This document shows positions 36,555-44,555 of a stretch of DNA of 64,000 bases, one piece after another (position 1 is the stretch's first letter; the number at the start of each line of letters is the position of its first letter). The position numbers were made by a program, and so were the translations under genes. The notes beneath the pieces are model-generated. The model was not told the DNA's origin. It searched no databases and saw only the letters and a program-made list of their open reading frames with translations. This DNA is from Methanoculleus receptaculi (GTDB lineage: Archaea; Halobacteriota; Methanomicrobia; Methanomicrobiales; Methanoculleaceae): positions 1,240,001-1,304,000 of the forward strand of contig NZ_CP137642.1 in the NCBI RefSeq assembly GCF_033472595.1, read 5' to 3'.

Positions 36555-37739
36555 ATGGACCCGATCATCGTTCTCGGCATTCTTCTTGCACTGCTCTTTA
36601 ACTTTGCAAATGGCCTGAACGATGCCGCAAACTCGATCGCCACCATTGTCGCGACGAAAGCCCTGACACCTCTGCAGGCGGTCCTCCTGGCCGGTGTTTT
36701 CAACCTCCTGGGACCCCTGCTCTTCACCACTGCGATTGCGGCGACCATAGGCAAGGGAATAGTCGATCCGGTCTTCCTCACGCCGCTGCTGATCCTGATG
36801 GCGATGCTCGGCGCCGTGCTCTGGGTTTTTCTGACATCGTTCTTCGGGATCCCTGTGTCGAGCAGTCATGCGCTTATTGGTGGATTGCTTGGCGCGGGGA
36901 TGGCTGCTGCCGGGACTGGAGCGGTCCTCTGGCCATCGATTGCGGTGATCAGGCAGACTGCTCTTTACGCCATTGCAGGCGCCTTTATCGGGGCGATAAT
37001 CACTGCCGCAGTCGCTTACAGGAGGGATGACTTTAAACCATGGAACTTTATTGTTGGCGGGCTCATCGGTGTGACGGTGATAATCCCGTTCGCCATTGCA
37101 GCCGGTTTTTTGAAAATTGGCGGCATCCTTGCGGTTGTAATCTTTATCGTTATCTCTCCAATGCTCGGTTTCCTCTCCGCGTTTGTCCTCGCCGGCCTTA
37201 TCGCCTGCATATTCCATAACTACCACCCGAGGCGTCTCTCCAGACATTTTAAGATCCTCCAGATCTTTTCCGGATCATTTCAGGCCATCGGCCACGGCAG
37301 CAACGATGCCCAGAACGCAATGGGCATCATAACCGCCATGCTCCTTGCGGGAGGGCTGATCGCCGAGTTTCACGTCCCGCTCTGGGTCATTTTTGCATCA
37401 TCCCTTGCCATATCACTGGGAACGCTATTTGGTGGGTGGCGGGTCATCGACAGGATGGCCAACAAGATCACGCGGATCCGGCCATACCAGGGTTTCTCCG
37501 CATCGACCGCTGCCGGAGGCGTCCTCTCTCTGATGACCGCCTTCGGCATCCCGGTCTCGACGACTCACGCTGCAACCGGTGCGATCATGGGTGTTGGCAC
37601 AACCCGCGGCTACTCGGCGGTCAAGTGGGGTGTTGTCCGCGAGATCCTGATCGCGTGGATCCTGACCATCCCGGCATCGGCGGTGGTCTCAGGGGGCTGT
37701 TACCTGATCGCACTTGCTCTGATCGGTGAGGTGTTTTGA
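36555..37739 (+). CDS. Low-affinity inorganic phosphate transporter, Pit family
   Basis: A 394-residue membrane protein with about ten transmembrane helices. The two inverted Pit signatures are visible: NFANGLNDAANSIATIVATK near residue 16 and QAIGHGSNDAQNAMGIITAM near residue 245, each followed by a GIPVSSSHA or GIPVSTTHA loop. Pit proteins carry metal-phosphate with cation symport across the cytoplasmic membrane. Length is standard and the accessory protein is directly upstream. Confidence 0.95.
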   Translation: MDPIIVLGILLALLFNFANGLNDAANSIATIVATKALTPLQAVLLAGVFNLLGPLLFTTAIAATIGKGIVDPVFLTPLLILMAMLGAVLWVFLTSFFGIPVSSSHALIGGLLGAGMAAAGTGAVLWPSIAVIRQTALYAIAGAFIGAIITAAVAYRRDDFKPWNFIVGGLIGVTVIIPFAIAAGFLKIGGILAVVIFIVISPMLGFLSAFVLAGLIACIFHNYHPRRLSRHFKILQIFSGSFQAIGHGSNDAQNAMGIITAMLLAGGLIAEFHVPLWVIFASSLAISLGTLFGGWRVIDRMANKITRIRPYQGFSASTAAGGVLSLMTAFGIPVSTTHAATGAIMGVGTTRGYSAVKWGVVREILIAWILTIPASAVVSGGCYLIALALIGEVF

Positions 37740-37768
37740 GGCCAGCATAGCGGTTCATGCAGACAACC

Positions 37769-38440
37769 TCACCTCATACCGCCCTCTTCCTCAGAGGCCT
37801 GCATCTCCCGGCAATAATGGCAGAGGTCTGCCACCACACACTCGTCGTGCTTCGGGTTCTGCGCCTTGCAGACGGCGCGCCCATGACGAATCAGGAGGAA
37901 GTTGATATCTTCCCAGACCTCCTGTGGAAAGAGTGCCATGAGATCGCGTTCGATGACCGCGGGGTTCGTGCTCGAGGTGAGCCCAAGCCGCTTTGAGACC
38001 CGGCGGACGTGTGTATCGACGGCTATACCAACGTTGATACCGAACGCATGTGAAAGGACGATGTTTGCGGTCTTCCTGCCAACGCCGGGCAGCGACAGCA
38101 GCCCCTCCATTGTTTGGGGGACCTCGCCGCCGAACTCGGAGACAATCTTTCTTGCCGCGCCAACTATATAGCGGGTTTTCATATGATGGAACCCGATGCT
38201 CCTTATGAGTGGTTCGACCTCCTCCGGTTCGGCGCTGGCGAGTGCCGCGGGTGTCGGGTAGCGGGAGAAGAGTTCGTCGCGAATGGCGTTGACTGCGCGG
38301 TCGGTTGTCTGCGCGGATAGGATGGTCAGGATCAAAGCCTCGAAAGGGTTATGGAACTCGATAAAATGACGCCTGCCGTCGACGATGGGGTAGCGCGCAA
38401 GGAGGCGGCGGTAGACCTCACATGCGGTCTTGCGGTTCAT
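37769..38440 (-). CDS. nth: Endonuclease III with altered cluster motif
   Basis: A 223-residue HhH-GPD DNA glycosylase/AP lyase that removes oxidised pyrimidines. The catalytic Lys (about 123, in LPGVGRKTANIVLSHAFG) and Asp (about 142, in GIAVDTHVRR) are present. The 4Fe-4S loop is CKAQNPKHDECVVADLC followed by HYC: the second ligand of the usual C-x6-C-x2-C-x5-C pattern is a His, while an extra Cys lies 3 residues further on. The ATG at 38440 is used because longer starts overlap the adjacent tRNA-Pro gene. Confidence 0.92.
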   Translation of the reverse strand: MNRKTACEVYRRLLARYPIVDGRRHFIEFHNPFEALILTILSAQTTDRAVNAIRDELFSRYPTPAALASAEPEEVEPLIRSIGFHHMKTRYIVGAARKIVSEFGGEVPQTMEGLLSLPGVGRKTANIVLSHAFGINVGIAVDTHVRRVSKRLGLTSSTNPAVIERDLMALFPQEVWEDINFLLIRHGRAVCKAQNPKHDECVVADLCHYCREMQASEEEGGMR

Positions 38441-38446
38441 GACTGA

Positions 38447-38521
38447 TGGGGCAGGGCAGATTTGAACTGCCGTCAAAGCGTCCCAAACGCTCTAGGATGG
38501 ACCAGGCTACCCTACTGCCCC
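38447..38521 (-). tRNA. tRNA-Pro (TGG)
   Basis: A 75-base tRNA on the minus strand. The acceptor stem GGGGCAG pairs with CTGCCCC, the T arm is GGCAG-TTCAAAT-CTGCC, and the anticodon loop TTTGGGA gives anticodon TGG. No CCA is encoded. A TATA-like ctatttttg lies about 30 bases upstream (38551-38559). The 3' end is 6 bases from the nth start codon. Confidence 0.95.
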
Positions 38522-38691
38522 TGTTTACCTGCATACATTGGGGACCAAGACAAAAATAGTTGCCGCTCCGTCTCTCCCGGCACCTGCAGCCGTATCGACC
38601 ATTCCAACATCGATCCTCGAGGAGATACACATTCTCTGATGTTAACCTTCCAGGAACCGTTGCCGGAGGGAAAAATGGTTATAACCTGACC

Positions 38692-39873
38692 TTAGAAATC
38701 GGTCATGATCCTGAACTGGTCAACCTCTTCGGTGTTAAGTTCTTCCAGGAACTCTTCAGCTGCATGTTTGATATCCTTGCTTGCGGTGATGGCCCGGCCA
38801 ACAACCAGGATATCAGCGCCCGCCCTGAGTGCCTCTTTCACAACATGCTGCCGGATGCCGCCCGCGGTCGCGATCAGCATCCTCTCACCGCCTGCCTTCC
38901 GGATTGCCGGAATATCGCCCCAGGCGTAATCGGTATCCTCGATGTCGATAGCCCGGTGGAGTTCAACAACATCCGGCTTCACCTTCAGTTGCCCGATGAC
39001 GGCGACCGGGTCACTGACGTTGAGCATGTCAAGCACGCTGTAGATACCGGTCTTCCGGGCTTCCTGGATGGCCTTCTCAATCGTCGATAGCGGGGCGAGA
39101 CCGGAGATCACAACGGCGTCAGCACCGGCGTCAGCAGCCATGCGGGTCTCCAGGTTCCCCGTATCCAGCGTCTTGAGGTCGGCGACTATGAAGGAGCCTG
39201 GCCTGATCTCATGGATCTCGGAGATGATCGAGAGTCCAAACTTCTTGATAAGAGGTGTTCCGGCCTCGAGGATCAGGTGGTCGCTCTCCGGCAGCTCCTC
39301 GAGGACCTTCCGCATATGGTTCCTGTCAACAAGGTCCATCGCAACCTGCAGGTATGGGGGGTTCCAGAGACGCTGAACCTTGAATCCCATTACGGCATGG
39401 GTTGCCCGATCTTTCTCGTGAAGGAGCGTATCGACGTCAGGGAAACGATCGAGCGCCCGGCGGATCGCGAGTTTCGTCGCGCCGTAGTTGAACCTGTATA
39501 ACTTGTTGTAGTCCTCTGCAGTTGGGTGGACAAAGACGCTTGCCATGATGACGATATCCTCGATATCGATCCCCTCAAAGGCACCCTCCTCCACCAGGTC
39601 GGCGACGGCCTTTGCCACAGCTGACTGCACAGGCCCGAAGATCTGGTTCACCTGATACTCTTTCTTCAGGGTGACCTTCGGGATGATGATGGTCGAGGGT
39701 TTTGCAGGCAGGTTTGGCCTTACTACCGCAAGAAGCGGGGTATGGCCTTTGGAGAGGTGGGAGAGGGCGTTTGCAAACGCCTGCCCCACAGGTCCTTCTT
39801 TGTTTCCCATGATCAGATCTACGTGCGCAAGTTCTGCGCCGTCTCCAACCAGTGCTTCGCCGATGAGATACAT
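38692..39873 (-). CDS. Fae-Hps fusion: formaldehyde-activating enzyme/hexulose-6-phosphate synthase
   Basis: A 393-residue bifunctional protein. Residues 1 to about 165 are Fae, joining formaldehyde to tetrahydromethanopterin, with the catalytic His17 in DGAELAHVDLIMGNK. Residues from about 168 are a hexulose-6-phosphate synthase TIM barrel (LQVAMDLVDRNHMRKVLEEL, FIVADLKTLDTGNLE, ATAGGIRQHVVKEALRAGAD). In methanogens the Hps half runs toward ribulose 5-phosphate and formaldehyde, feeding pentose synthesis and the reductive hexulose-phosphate cycle. The length is standard for the fusion. Confidence 0.96.
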   Translation of the reverse strand: MYLIGEALVGDGAELAHVDLIMGNKEGPVGQAFANALSHLSKGHTPLLAVVRPNLPAKPSTIIIPKVTLKKEYQVNQIFGPVQSAVAKAVADLVEEGAFEGIDIEDIVIMASVFVHPTAEDYNKLYRFNYGATKLAIRRALDRFPDVDTLLHEKDRATHAVMGFKVQRLWNPPYLQVAMDLVDRNHMRKVLEELPESDHLILEAGTPLIKKFGLSIISEIHEIRPGSFIVADLKTLDTGNLETRMAADAGADAVVISGLAPLSTIEKAIQEARKTGIYSVLDMLNVSDPVAVIGQLKVKPDVVELHRAIDIEDTDYAWGDIPAIRKAGGERMLIATAGGIRQHVVKEALRAGADILVVGRAITASKDIKHAAEEFLEELNTEEVDQFRIMTDF

Positions 39874-40020
39874 ATGGATGCCCTCAGATAAGTGCTGAAA
39901 TGTTGGTGGACCTGGTTTAAAGACCTCCCGGTCGGATCGTCTCTATCCTGGACAGAAAACCACTGCTGCGAGGGGGATTGATTGCCGCCCGGGGTAAGTT
40001 TTTATGCGCGCCTGCATCAC

Positions 40021-40150
40021 GGGGGATGGATCCTGGCGAGCGCGCGGGTTAGACAAGGTGGGCCTAGAGGAGATTCCCATCTATCTGATGATTGCGCCCG
40101 GGATAACTACCACCATTCTGGGGCGTTATGGCCCAAATGAGAAGAGTGCA
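40021..40150 (+). ncRNA. Possible small noncoding RNA
   Basis: A TATA-like gtaagtttttatg (39994-40006) predicts a transcript starting near 40025 with no open reading frame. Within it aggtggg (40057-40063) pairs with cccatct (40076-40082) around a 13-base loop, and ctatctgatgattg resembles the GA-rich side of a kink-turn. The rest of the 39874-40182 gap is featureless apart from the fae-hps leader. Class and strand are uncertain. Confidence 0.25.
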
Positions 40151-40182
40151 GGCTGGCCTGCCCGTTAAAAGTTGTAAGAATG

Positions 40183-40336
40183 TGGGGTCGGTGAGATTTG
40201 AACTCACGATCGACGGGTCTCTCCGAACATGCATCAGTGCTCCAACGGGTCATCATCCGTCAATCAGGAGACCCATTGTTCATCATGTGCAAAGACCGCT
40301 GGAGCCCGTCGCCATTCCGGACTAGGCCACGACCCC
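40183..40336 (-). tRNA. tRNA-Trp (CCA) with 80-base intron
   Basis: Exons are 40336-40299 and 40218-40183 and join to a 74-base tRNA. The acceptor stem is GGGGTCG/CGACCCC and the anticodon arm is ACGGG-CTCCAGA-CCCGT. The intron falls at the canonical 37/38 site. A perfect bulge-helix-bulge is visible: CTCC of the anticodon loop pairs with GGAG of the intron, flanked by 3-base bulges AGC and AGA, where the splicing endonuclease would cut. No CCA is encoded. A TATA-like cattatgc lies about 30 bases upstream. Confidence 0.95.
40219..40298 (-). ncRNA. Box C/D guide RNA inside the tRNA-Trp intron
   Basis: The intron holds box C ATGATGA (40280-40286), box D' CTGA (40264-40267), box C' ATGATGA (40250-40256) and box D CTGA (40234-40237), all read on the minus strand. 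The D guide pairs with GCTCCA of the anticodon loop, and the base opposite its fifth position is C34. The D' guide GGGTCT pairs with AGACCC, placing C39 at the fifth position. This parallels the tRNA-Trp intron of Haloferax, which directs 2'-O-methylation at positions 34 and 39 of its own tRNA. Confidence 0.9.
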
Positions 40337-40430
40337 ATTGCCCTCTAATACATTGATGGCAATGCAGCATAATGATTGCGCATGAAAAAACCAGTAATCA
40401 TATAACGCCGCCGACACCCATTTATATAGA

Positions 40431-42131
40431 ATGGTTGAGGGCAGTTACGCGTGCGGAACCTCGCAGATACCTCTGCTCGGCATCACCATCGGTGAAATGC
40501 TGAACCGTATAGCCGCGGCGCACCCGGACAACGAGGCACTCGTAGCCGTCCACCAGGGTATCCGGTGGAAGTATGCGGAGTTTCTCGATCGTGTCAACAC
40601 CCTGGCACGCGCCCTGATGGCGCTTGACGTGGAGCGCGGTGATCGGGTTGCCATATGGGCGCTGAACTACGCTGAGTGGGTGCTTGTCCAGTTTGCCACA
40701 GCAAAGATCGGCGCCATAATGGTGAACATCAACCCTGCATACCGGACATACGAGTTCGAGTATGCCATGAAGCAGTCTGAGGTGCAGACACTCTTCATCC
40801 AGGGCAGGTTCAAGACCTCCGACTATGTCGGGATGTTCTATGAGTCGTGCCCCGAGGCTTTTGAGGCTAAGCCAGGCCGGATAGATAGCGACAGGTTCCC
40901 GTTCTTGAAGAACGTCATATTCCTTGGGGATATCCCATACAACGGGATGTACACCTGGGACGATCTCATGGAGATGGCCGATCTCATCGCTCCTGAAGAA
41001 CTCCGGGAGCGTGAAGAGTCGCTCGACTTCGACGATCCGGTCAACATCCAGTACACCAGCGGGACCACCGGCTTTCCTAAAGGCGTGGTTCTGACACATC
41101 ACAACGTCCTGAACAACGGTTTCTTCGTAGGGGAAGGTATGAAGTTCGCCCATCACGACCGACTCTGCATCCCGGTGCCGTTCTACCACTGTTTCGGTAT
41201 GGTTCTCTCCAACATGGCCAGCGTCACACATGGTGCCACAATGGTGCTGCCATCGCCAGTCTTTGAGGCGGAGGCCGTCCTCAAAGCCGTGCAGGACGAG
41301 CGGTGCACCGCCCTCCACGGCGTGCCGACGATGTTCATCGCCGAACTTGCGCACCCGAACTTCGAGAACTATAGGCTTGACTCGCTCAGGACGGGGATCA
41401 TGGCGGGCTCGCCATGTCCGACAGAGGTGATGCGGGAGGTCAGCAAGAGAATGCACATCTCCGAGATCGTGATCGTCTACGGCCAGACCGAGACCTCACC
41501 AGGGATCACGATGACCACGACAGATGACCCGCTGGAACGGCGTGTCTCGACGGTTGGAAGACCTTTTCCTCACACGGAGGTCAAGATCATCGACCCGAAC
41601 ACAAAGAGGATCGTCCCCCGCGGCGAGACCGGTGAGATCTGTGCCCGCGGCTACTGCGTGATGCGGTGCTACTACAACAACCCGAACGCCACCCGGGCAA
41701 CTATCGACGAGAACGGCTGGAACCATACGGGAGATCTCGGGGTGATGGACGAGGAGAACTATGTCAAGATCGTCGGCCGCCTGAAGGAAATGGTGATCCG
41801 CGGCGGTGAGAACATCTACCCGCGCGAGATCGAGGAGTTTCTCCACACCCACCCGAAGATCGCTGACGCCTATGTGATCGGGGTGCCGGACAGGAAGTAC
41901 GGCGAGGAACTTATGGCATGGATCAGGGTCGATAACGGTGCGAGACTGACGGAGGAGGATGTGCGGGAGTTCTGCCGCGGCAGGATCGCGCACTTCAAGA
42001 TCCCGCGCTACATCAAGTTCGTCGACGACTTCCCGATGACGGTCTCGGGCAAGATCATGAAGTTCAAGATGCGTGAAATCGCGATAAAGGAACTCGGCCT
42101 TGAGGACGAGTCAAAGGTCGAGACGGCGTGA
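40431..42131 (+). CDS. AMP-binding acyl-CoA synthetase
   Basis: A 566-residue adenylate-forming enzyme activating a carboxylic acid to its CoA thioester via an acyl-AMP. It has the P-loop NIQYTSGTTGFPKGVVLTHH near residue 205, IVIVYGQTETSPG, WNHTGDLGVMDEENY, GRLKEMVIRGGENIYPREIE and the lysine-bearing TVSGKIMKFKMRE end. It resembles medium- or long-chain fatty acyl-CoA synthetases; the substrate in a methanogen is unknown. TATA-like elements occur at 40398 and 40421, and the first fits a leaderless message. Confidence 0.92.
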   Translation: MVEGSYACGTSQIPLLGITIGEMLNRIAAAHPDNEALVAVHQGIRWKYAEFLDRVNTLARALMALDVERGDRVAIWALNYAEWVLVQFATAKIGAIMVNINPAYRTYEFEYAMKQSEVQTLFIQGRFKTSDYVGMFYESCPEAFEAKPGRIDSDRFPFLKNVIFLGDIPYNGMYTWDDLMEMADLIAPEELREREESLDFDDPVNIQYTSGTTGFPKGVVLTHHNVLNNGFFVGEGMKFAHHDRLCIPVPFYHCFGMVLSNMASVTHGATMVLPSPVFEAEAVLKAVQDERCTALHGVPTMFIAELAHPNFENYRLDSLRTGIMAGSPCPTEVMREVSKRMHISEIVIVYGQTETSPGITMTTTDDPLERRVSTVGRPFPHTEVKIIDPNTKRIVPRGETGEICARGYCVMRCYYNNPNATRATIDENGWNHTGDLGVMDEENYVKIVGRLKEMVIRGGENIYPREIEEFLHTHPKIADAYVIGVPDRKYGEELMAWIRVDNGARLTEEDVREFCRGRIAHFKIPRYIKFVDDFPMTVSGKIMKFKMREIAIKELGLEDESKVETA

Positions 42132-42451
42132 AACCGGGGTCTGCCATGGACGGGACATCTGGTACTGAGTGGATCTTACAGGAGATCGAGTCGCTTCTGG
42201 CCGATCCTGATTTGAACAGGCTGGGCCCGGATCTTGCGGAACCTGCCTGGGATAGCCCGCTCATAGGCGTCTCGCGGGGAGACGATCCGCTGTATGCCGA
42301 GTTTAACTTGCGGGGGTGAAGGGGGCGGAGCGGGAAGTCCCCACCGTTCACGATGGGGATGAAAGCGGAGCCGCCCTTCCTTCCTGCGATAGATATATTC
42401 CTCTTGAGTATTCTATTATCATTCACCCAACATGAGGTATAAACTTGATAG

Positions 42452-42535
42452 GTCTGCACATTCGGTACAGGTACGTCAGGACAGGTAAGCCTCGATGCGC
42501 TGAAGGAGTATGTTGACTCGCAGATAGAGAAGTAA
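42452..42535 (+). pseudogene. C-terminal remnant of a Y1 transposase (tnpA)
   Basis: Upstream of tnpB a frame reads VCTFGTGTSGQVSLDALKEY, then VDSQIEK and a stop, and the stop TAA directly abuts the tnpB ATG. This resembles the last residues of IS200/IS605 TnpA proteins (GxVSLDxLKRYIExQ). A stop codon precedes it at once, so the catalytic domain has been lost. Confidence 0.7.
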
Positions 42536-43726
42536 ATGATCGTTTCCTACAAGTACCGGGCGTATCCCGATGCAACCGTGGAAACACGGCTGAACACTGC
42601 ACTTGATACCTGTAGGTGGCTCTACAACAAACTTCTCGAAGAATGCAACACGGCAGCACGAGAGGGTGGGATCTCTCCGACGATGCGGGGAACGCAGGCG
42701 CGGATCGTCACGCTGAAAGAGGAGAATCCTGCACTCAAGGACGTATACTCTAAAGTGCTCCAGATGGTCAACTATACCCTCTGGAGCAACATCGCTGCAC
42801 TCTCGCAGACAAAGAAGAGAGGACGGAAGATCGGCAAACTCCGATTCAAGAGTGCAGCCCGATACCGGACGCTCAATTATAATCAGTCGGGTTTCAAGAT
42901 CGATCGCGAGCGTAGTTCGATTACGTTCTCGAAGATCGGAACGATTCCGTTCAACATGCACCGACCCTACACCGGGAAGGTGAAGGGTGTCCTGATCACC
43001 CGTTCCGGCGATAGATGGTATGTGATCATTCAGACAGAGCAGGAGGTCTACAAGTCAAAGCGTGAAGGGCAGTCTGTCGGTATCGATGTCGGGTTGGATT
43101 CGTTTGCGGTCGATAGTGACGGTGCAGTGATCGAGAACCCCAGGTTCTATGAACATTCTCTTGGCAGGATCAAGAAGATCCAGCGGAGTCTTGCCCGGAA
43201 ACAACGGTTCTCGAAAAACTGGAAGAAGGCAAAAAGGAAACTGGAGAAGGTCTATGATCATGTCGCCAACCAGAAGAACGATTTCCTGCACAAACTCTCC
43301 CGTCAGTACGTTGACACCTATGCGACGATCTGTGTTGAAGACCTGAATATCAAGTATTTGAAAGAGAACGGCAAATCTCGCGGGCTCCGGAGAAGTATCC
43401 ACAGTGCGTCGTGGGGACGATTTTATTCTTACCTCTCGTACAAGGCTGAAAGTGCTGGTACGGAACTCGTCAAAGTCGATCCCCGCGACACGACACAGAT
43501 GTGTTCGAACTGCGGAAGCATCGTGAAAAAGACGCTCTCCGAGAGAGTCCACGAATGCCCATACTGTGGGTTTGTTGCCGATAGAGATTACAATGCTGCG
43601 GTGAATATCCACCGCGTGGGGATGGAACAGCCCTTTGAGCCTGTGGAGCCAAGACCTCTACATCACATCTCTGTGGTGCAAGTGTTGGCCATGAAGCAGG
43701 AAGCCCCGCCCGAGAGGCGCGGGTAG
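42536..43726 (+). CDS. tnpB: TnpB, RNA-guided nuclease-type IS605 OrfB
   Basis: A 396-residue TnpB of normal size. It has an N-terminal helical region, the RuvC residues in SVGIDVGLDSFAVDSDG (Asp), ICVEDLNIKYL (Glu) and DRDYNAAVNIHRVG (Asp), and the zinc ribbon CSNCGSIVKK with CPYCGF. All three catalytic acidic residues are present, so it could be active. TnpB proteins use an RNA copied from the element's right end to cut DNA beside a short motif. The omega-RNA would overlap the end of this gene and continue into the flank. Confidence 0.95.
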   Translation: MIVSYKYRAYPDATVETRLNTALDTCRWLYNKLLEECNTAAREGGISPTMRGTQARIVTLKEENPALKDVYSKVLQMVNYTLWSNIAALSQTKKRGRKIGKLRFKSAARYRTLNYNQSGFKIDRERSSITFSKIGTIPFNMHRPYTGKVKGVLITRSGDRWYVIIQTEQEVYKSKREGQSVGIDVGLDSFAVDSDGAVIENPRFYEHSLGRIKKIQRSLARKQRFSKNWKKAKRKLEKVYDHVANQKNDFLHKLSRQYVDTYATICVEDLNIKYLKENGKSRGLRRSIHSASWGRFYSYLSYKAESAGTELVKVDPRDTTQMCSNCGSIVKKTLSERVHECPYCGFVADRDYNAAVNIHRVGMEQPFEPVEPRPLHHISVVQVLAMKQEAPPERRG

Positions 43727-44555
43727 TTCACAGAGAAGATCGGACCGTTTTACTGGACGCCTCTTGATGCGTTCCGGACCAGATTTCCAGAGGCCGATCT
43801 TGCGGACTCACATCTTGCTGTCATAGTCTGGGTGTTGCCGCAGACCGAAGCGACCCGGCGCGAGCATAGGGTGTGCACCTCGTTTCCCTCACGCCGCTGG
43901 AGCCTTGCCCGGCACTACGGCGAGGCTGTGAACGACCGCATCCGCGACCACATTGCCCGTCTTCTTACCGATGCCGGATACCCGGCCGCCGCTCCGGTCA
44001 GGCTGCCGGAGTTCCGGCGCGAGGTATCGGAGCGGTCTGGAATCGCTTCATGCTGGTCGGAGCGGCACGCTGCTTATGCATCGGGTCTCGGGACGTTCGG
44101 TCTCTGCGATGGGCTGATCACGGAGCGGGGCAAAGCGGTGCGCCTGGGCTCGGTCGTGGCCGCGGTAGACATCCCCGCAACGCCGAGACCGTATCACAGC
44201 AGGACTGAATACTGTCTCCGTCTGGCGGGTGGAGAATGCGATGCCTGTATCCGACGCTGTCCGGCAGGTGCGATCTCGGAGGCTGGTCACGACAAGGAGC
44301 GCTGTTTTGCCTATATCCGGGAGACGGCAATGCCCCATGTCGAGGGCGAACTAGGGTTTCCGGTCTCAAGTTGTGGTCTCTGCCAGACGGGTGTCCCCTG
44401 CGAGTCCAGGCGACCGCGGTGAGAGAGCAGGTCTTGCCCGATCCCAGGGAATCTTTACGGCCGGTATTATCCCTGATTTGCGGTTCCTCATCGATACAGC
44501 GTTCGGGAGTGTCTGAAGGGGTGCGCGATCCGGAGAAGGAAAGCGTTCCGGAAGG

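Larger units (their letters stand above)
42307..43731 (+). mobile_element. IS200/IS605-family (IS1341-type) element
   Basis: An element of about 1425 bases inserted in the 4Fe-4S gene after the pentanucleotide TTTAA, with no target duplication, as usual for the family. The left end has a hairpin TCCCCA-N10-TGGGGA (42338-42359). The right end has the hairpin ccccgcc-cgaga-ggcgcggg (43704-43723) followed by tagttcac. Inside are a tnpA remnant and a full tnpB. Without tnpA it must depend on a transposase from elsewhere. End positions are uncertain by 1-2 bases. Confidence 0.88.
42128..44422 (+). pseudogene. 4Fe-4S epoxyqueuosine reductase-like gene split by an IS element
   Basis: The gene starts with a GTG overlapping the previous stop (or ATG at 42146), and reads WILQEIESLL, then SPLIGVSRGDDPLYAEF up to 42306. 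It resumes in frame at 43732 as KEKIGPFYWTPLDAFRTRFP and runs to a ferredoxin-like C-terminus, CDACIRRCPAGAIS and CGLCQTGVPC, ending at 44422. Removing 42307-43731 restores one open frame of about 290 codons with no other lesion. The protein resembles QueG-like 4Fe-4S proteins common in methanogens. Clean ends and an intact frame suggest the insertion is recent. The 3' part could still be translated separately from an internal start. Confidence 0.9.
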
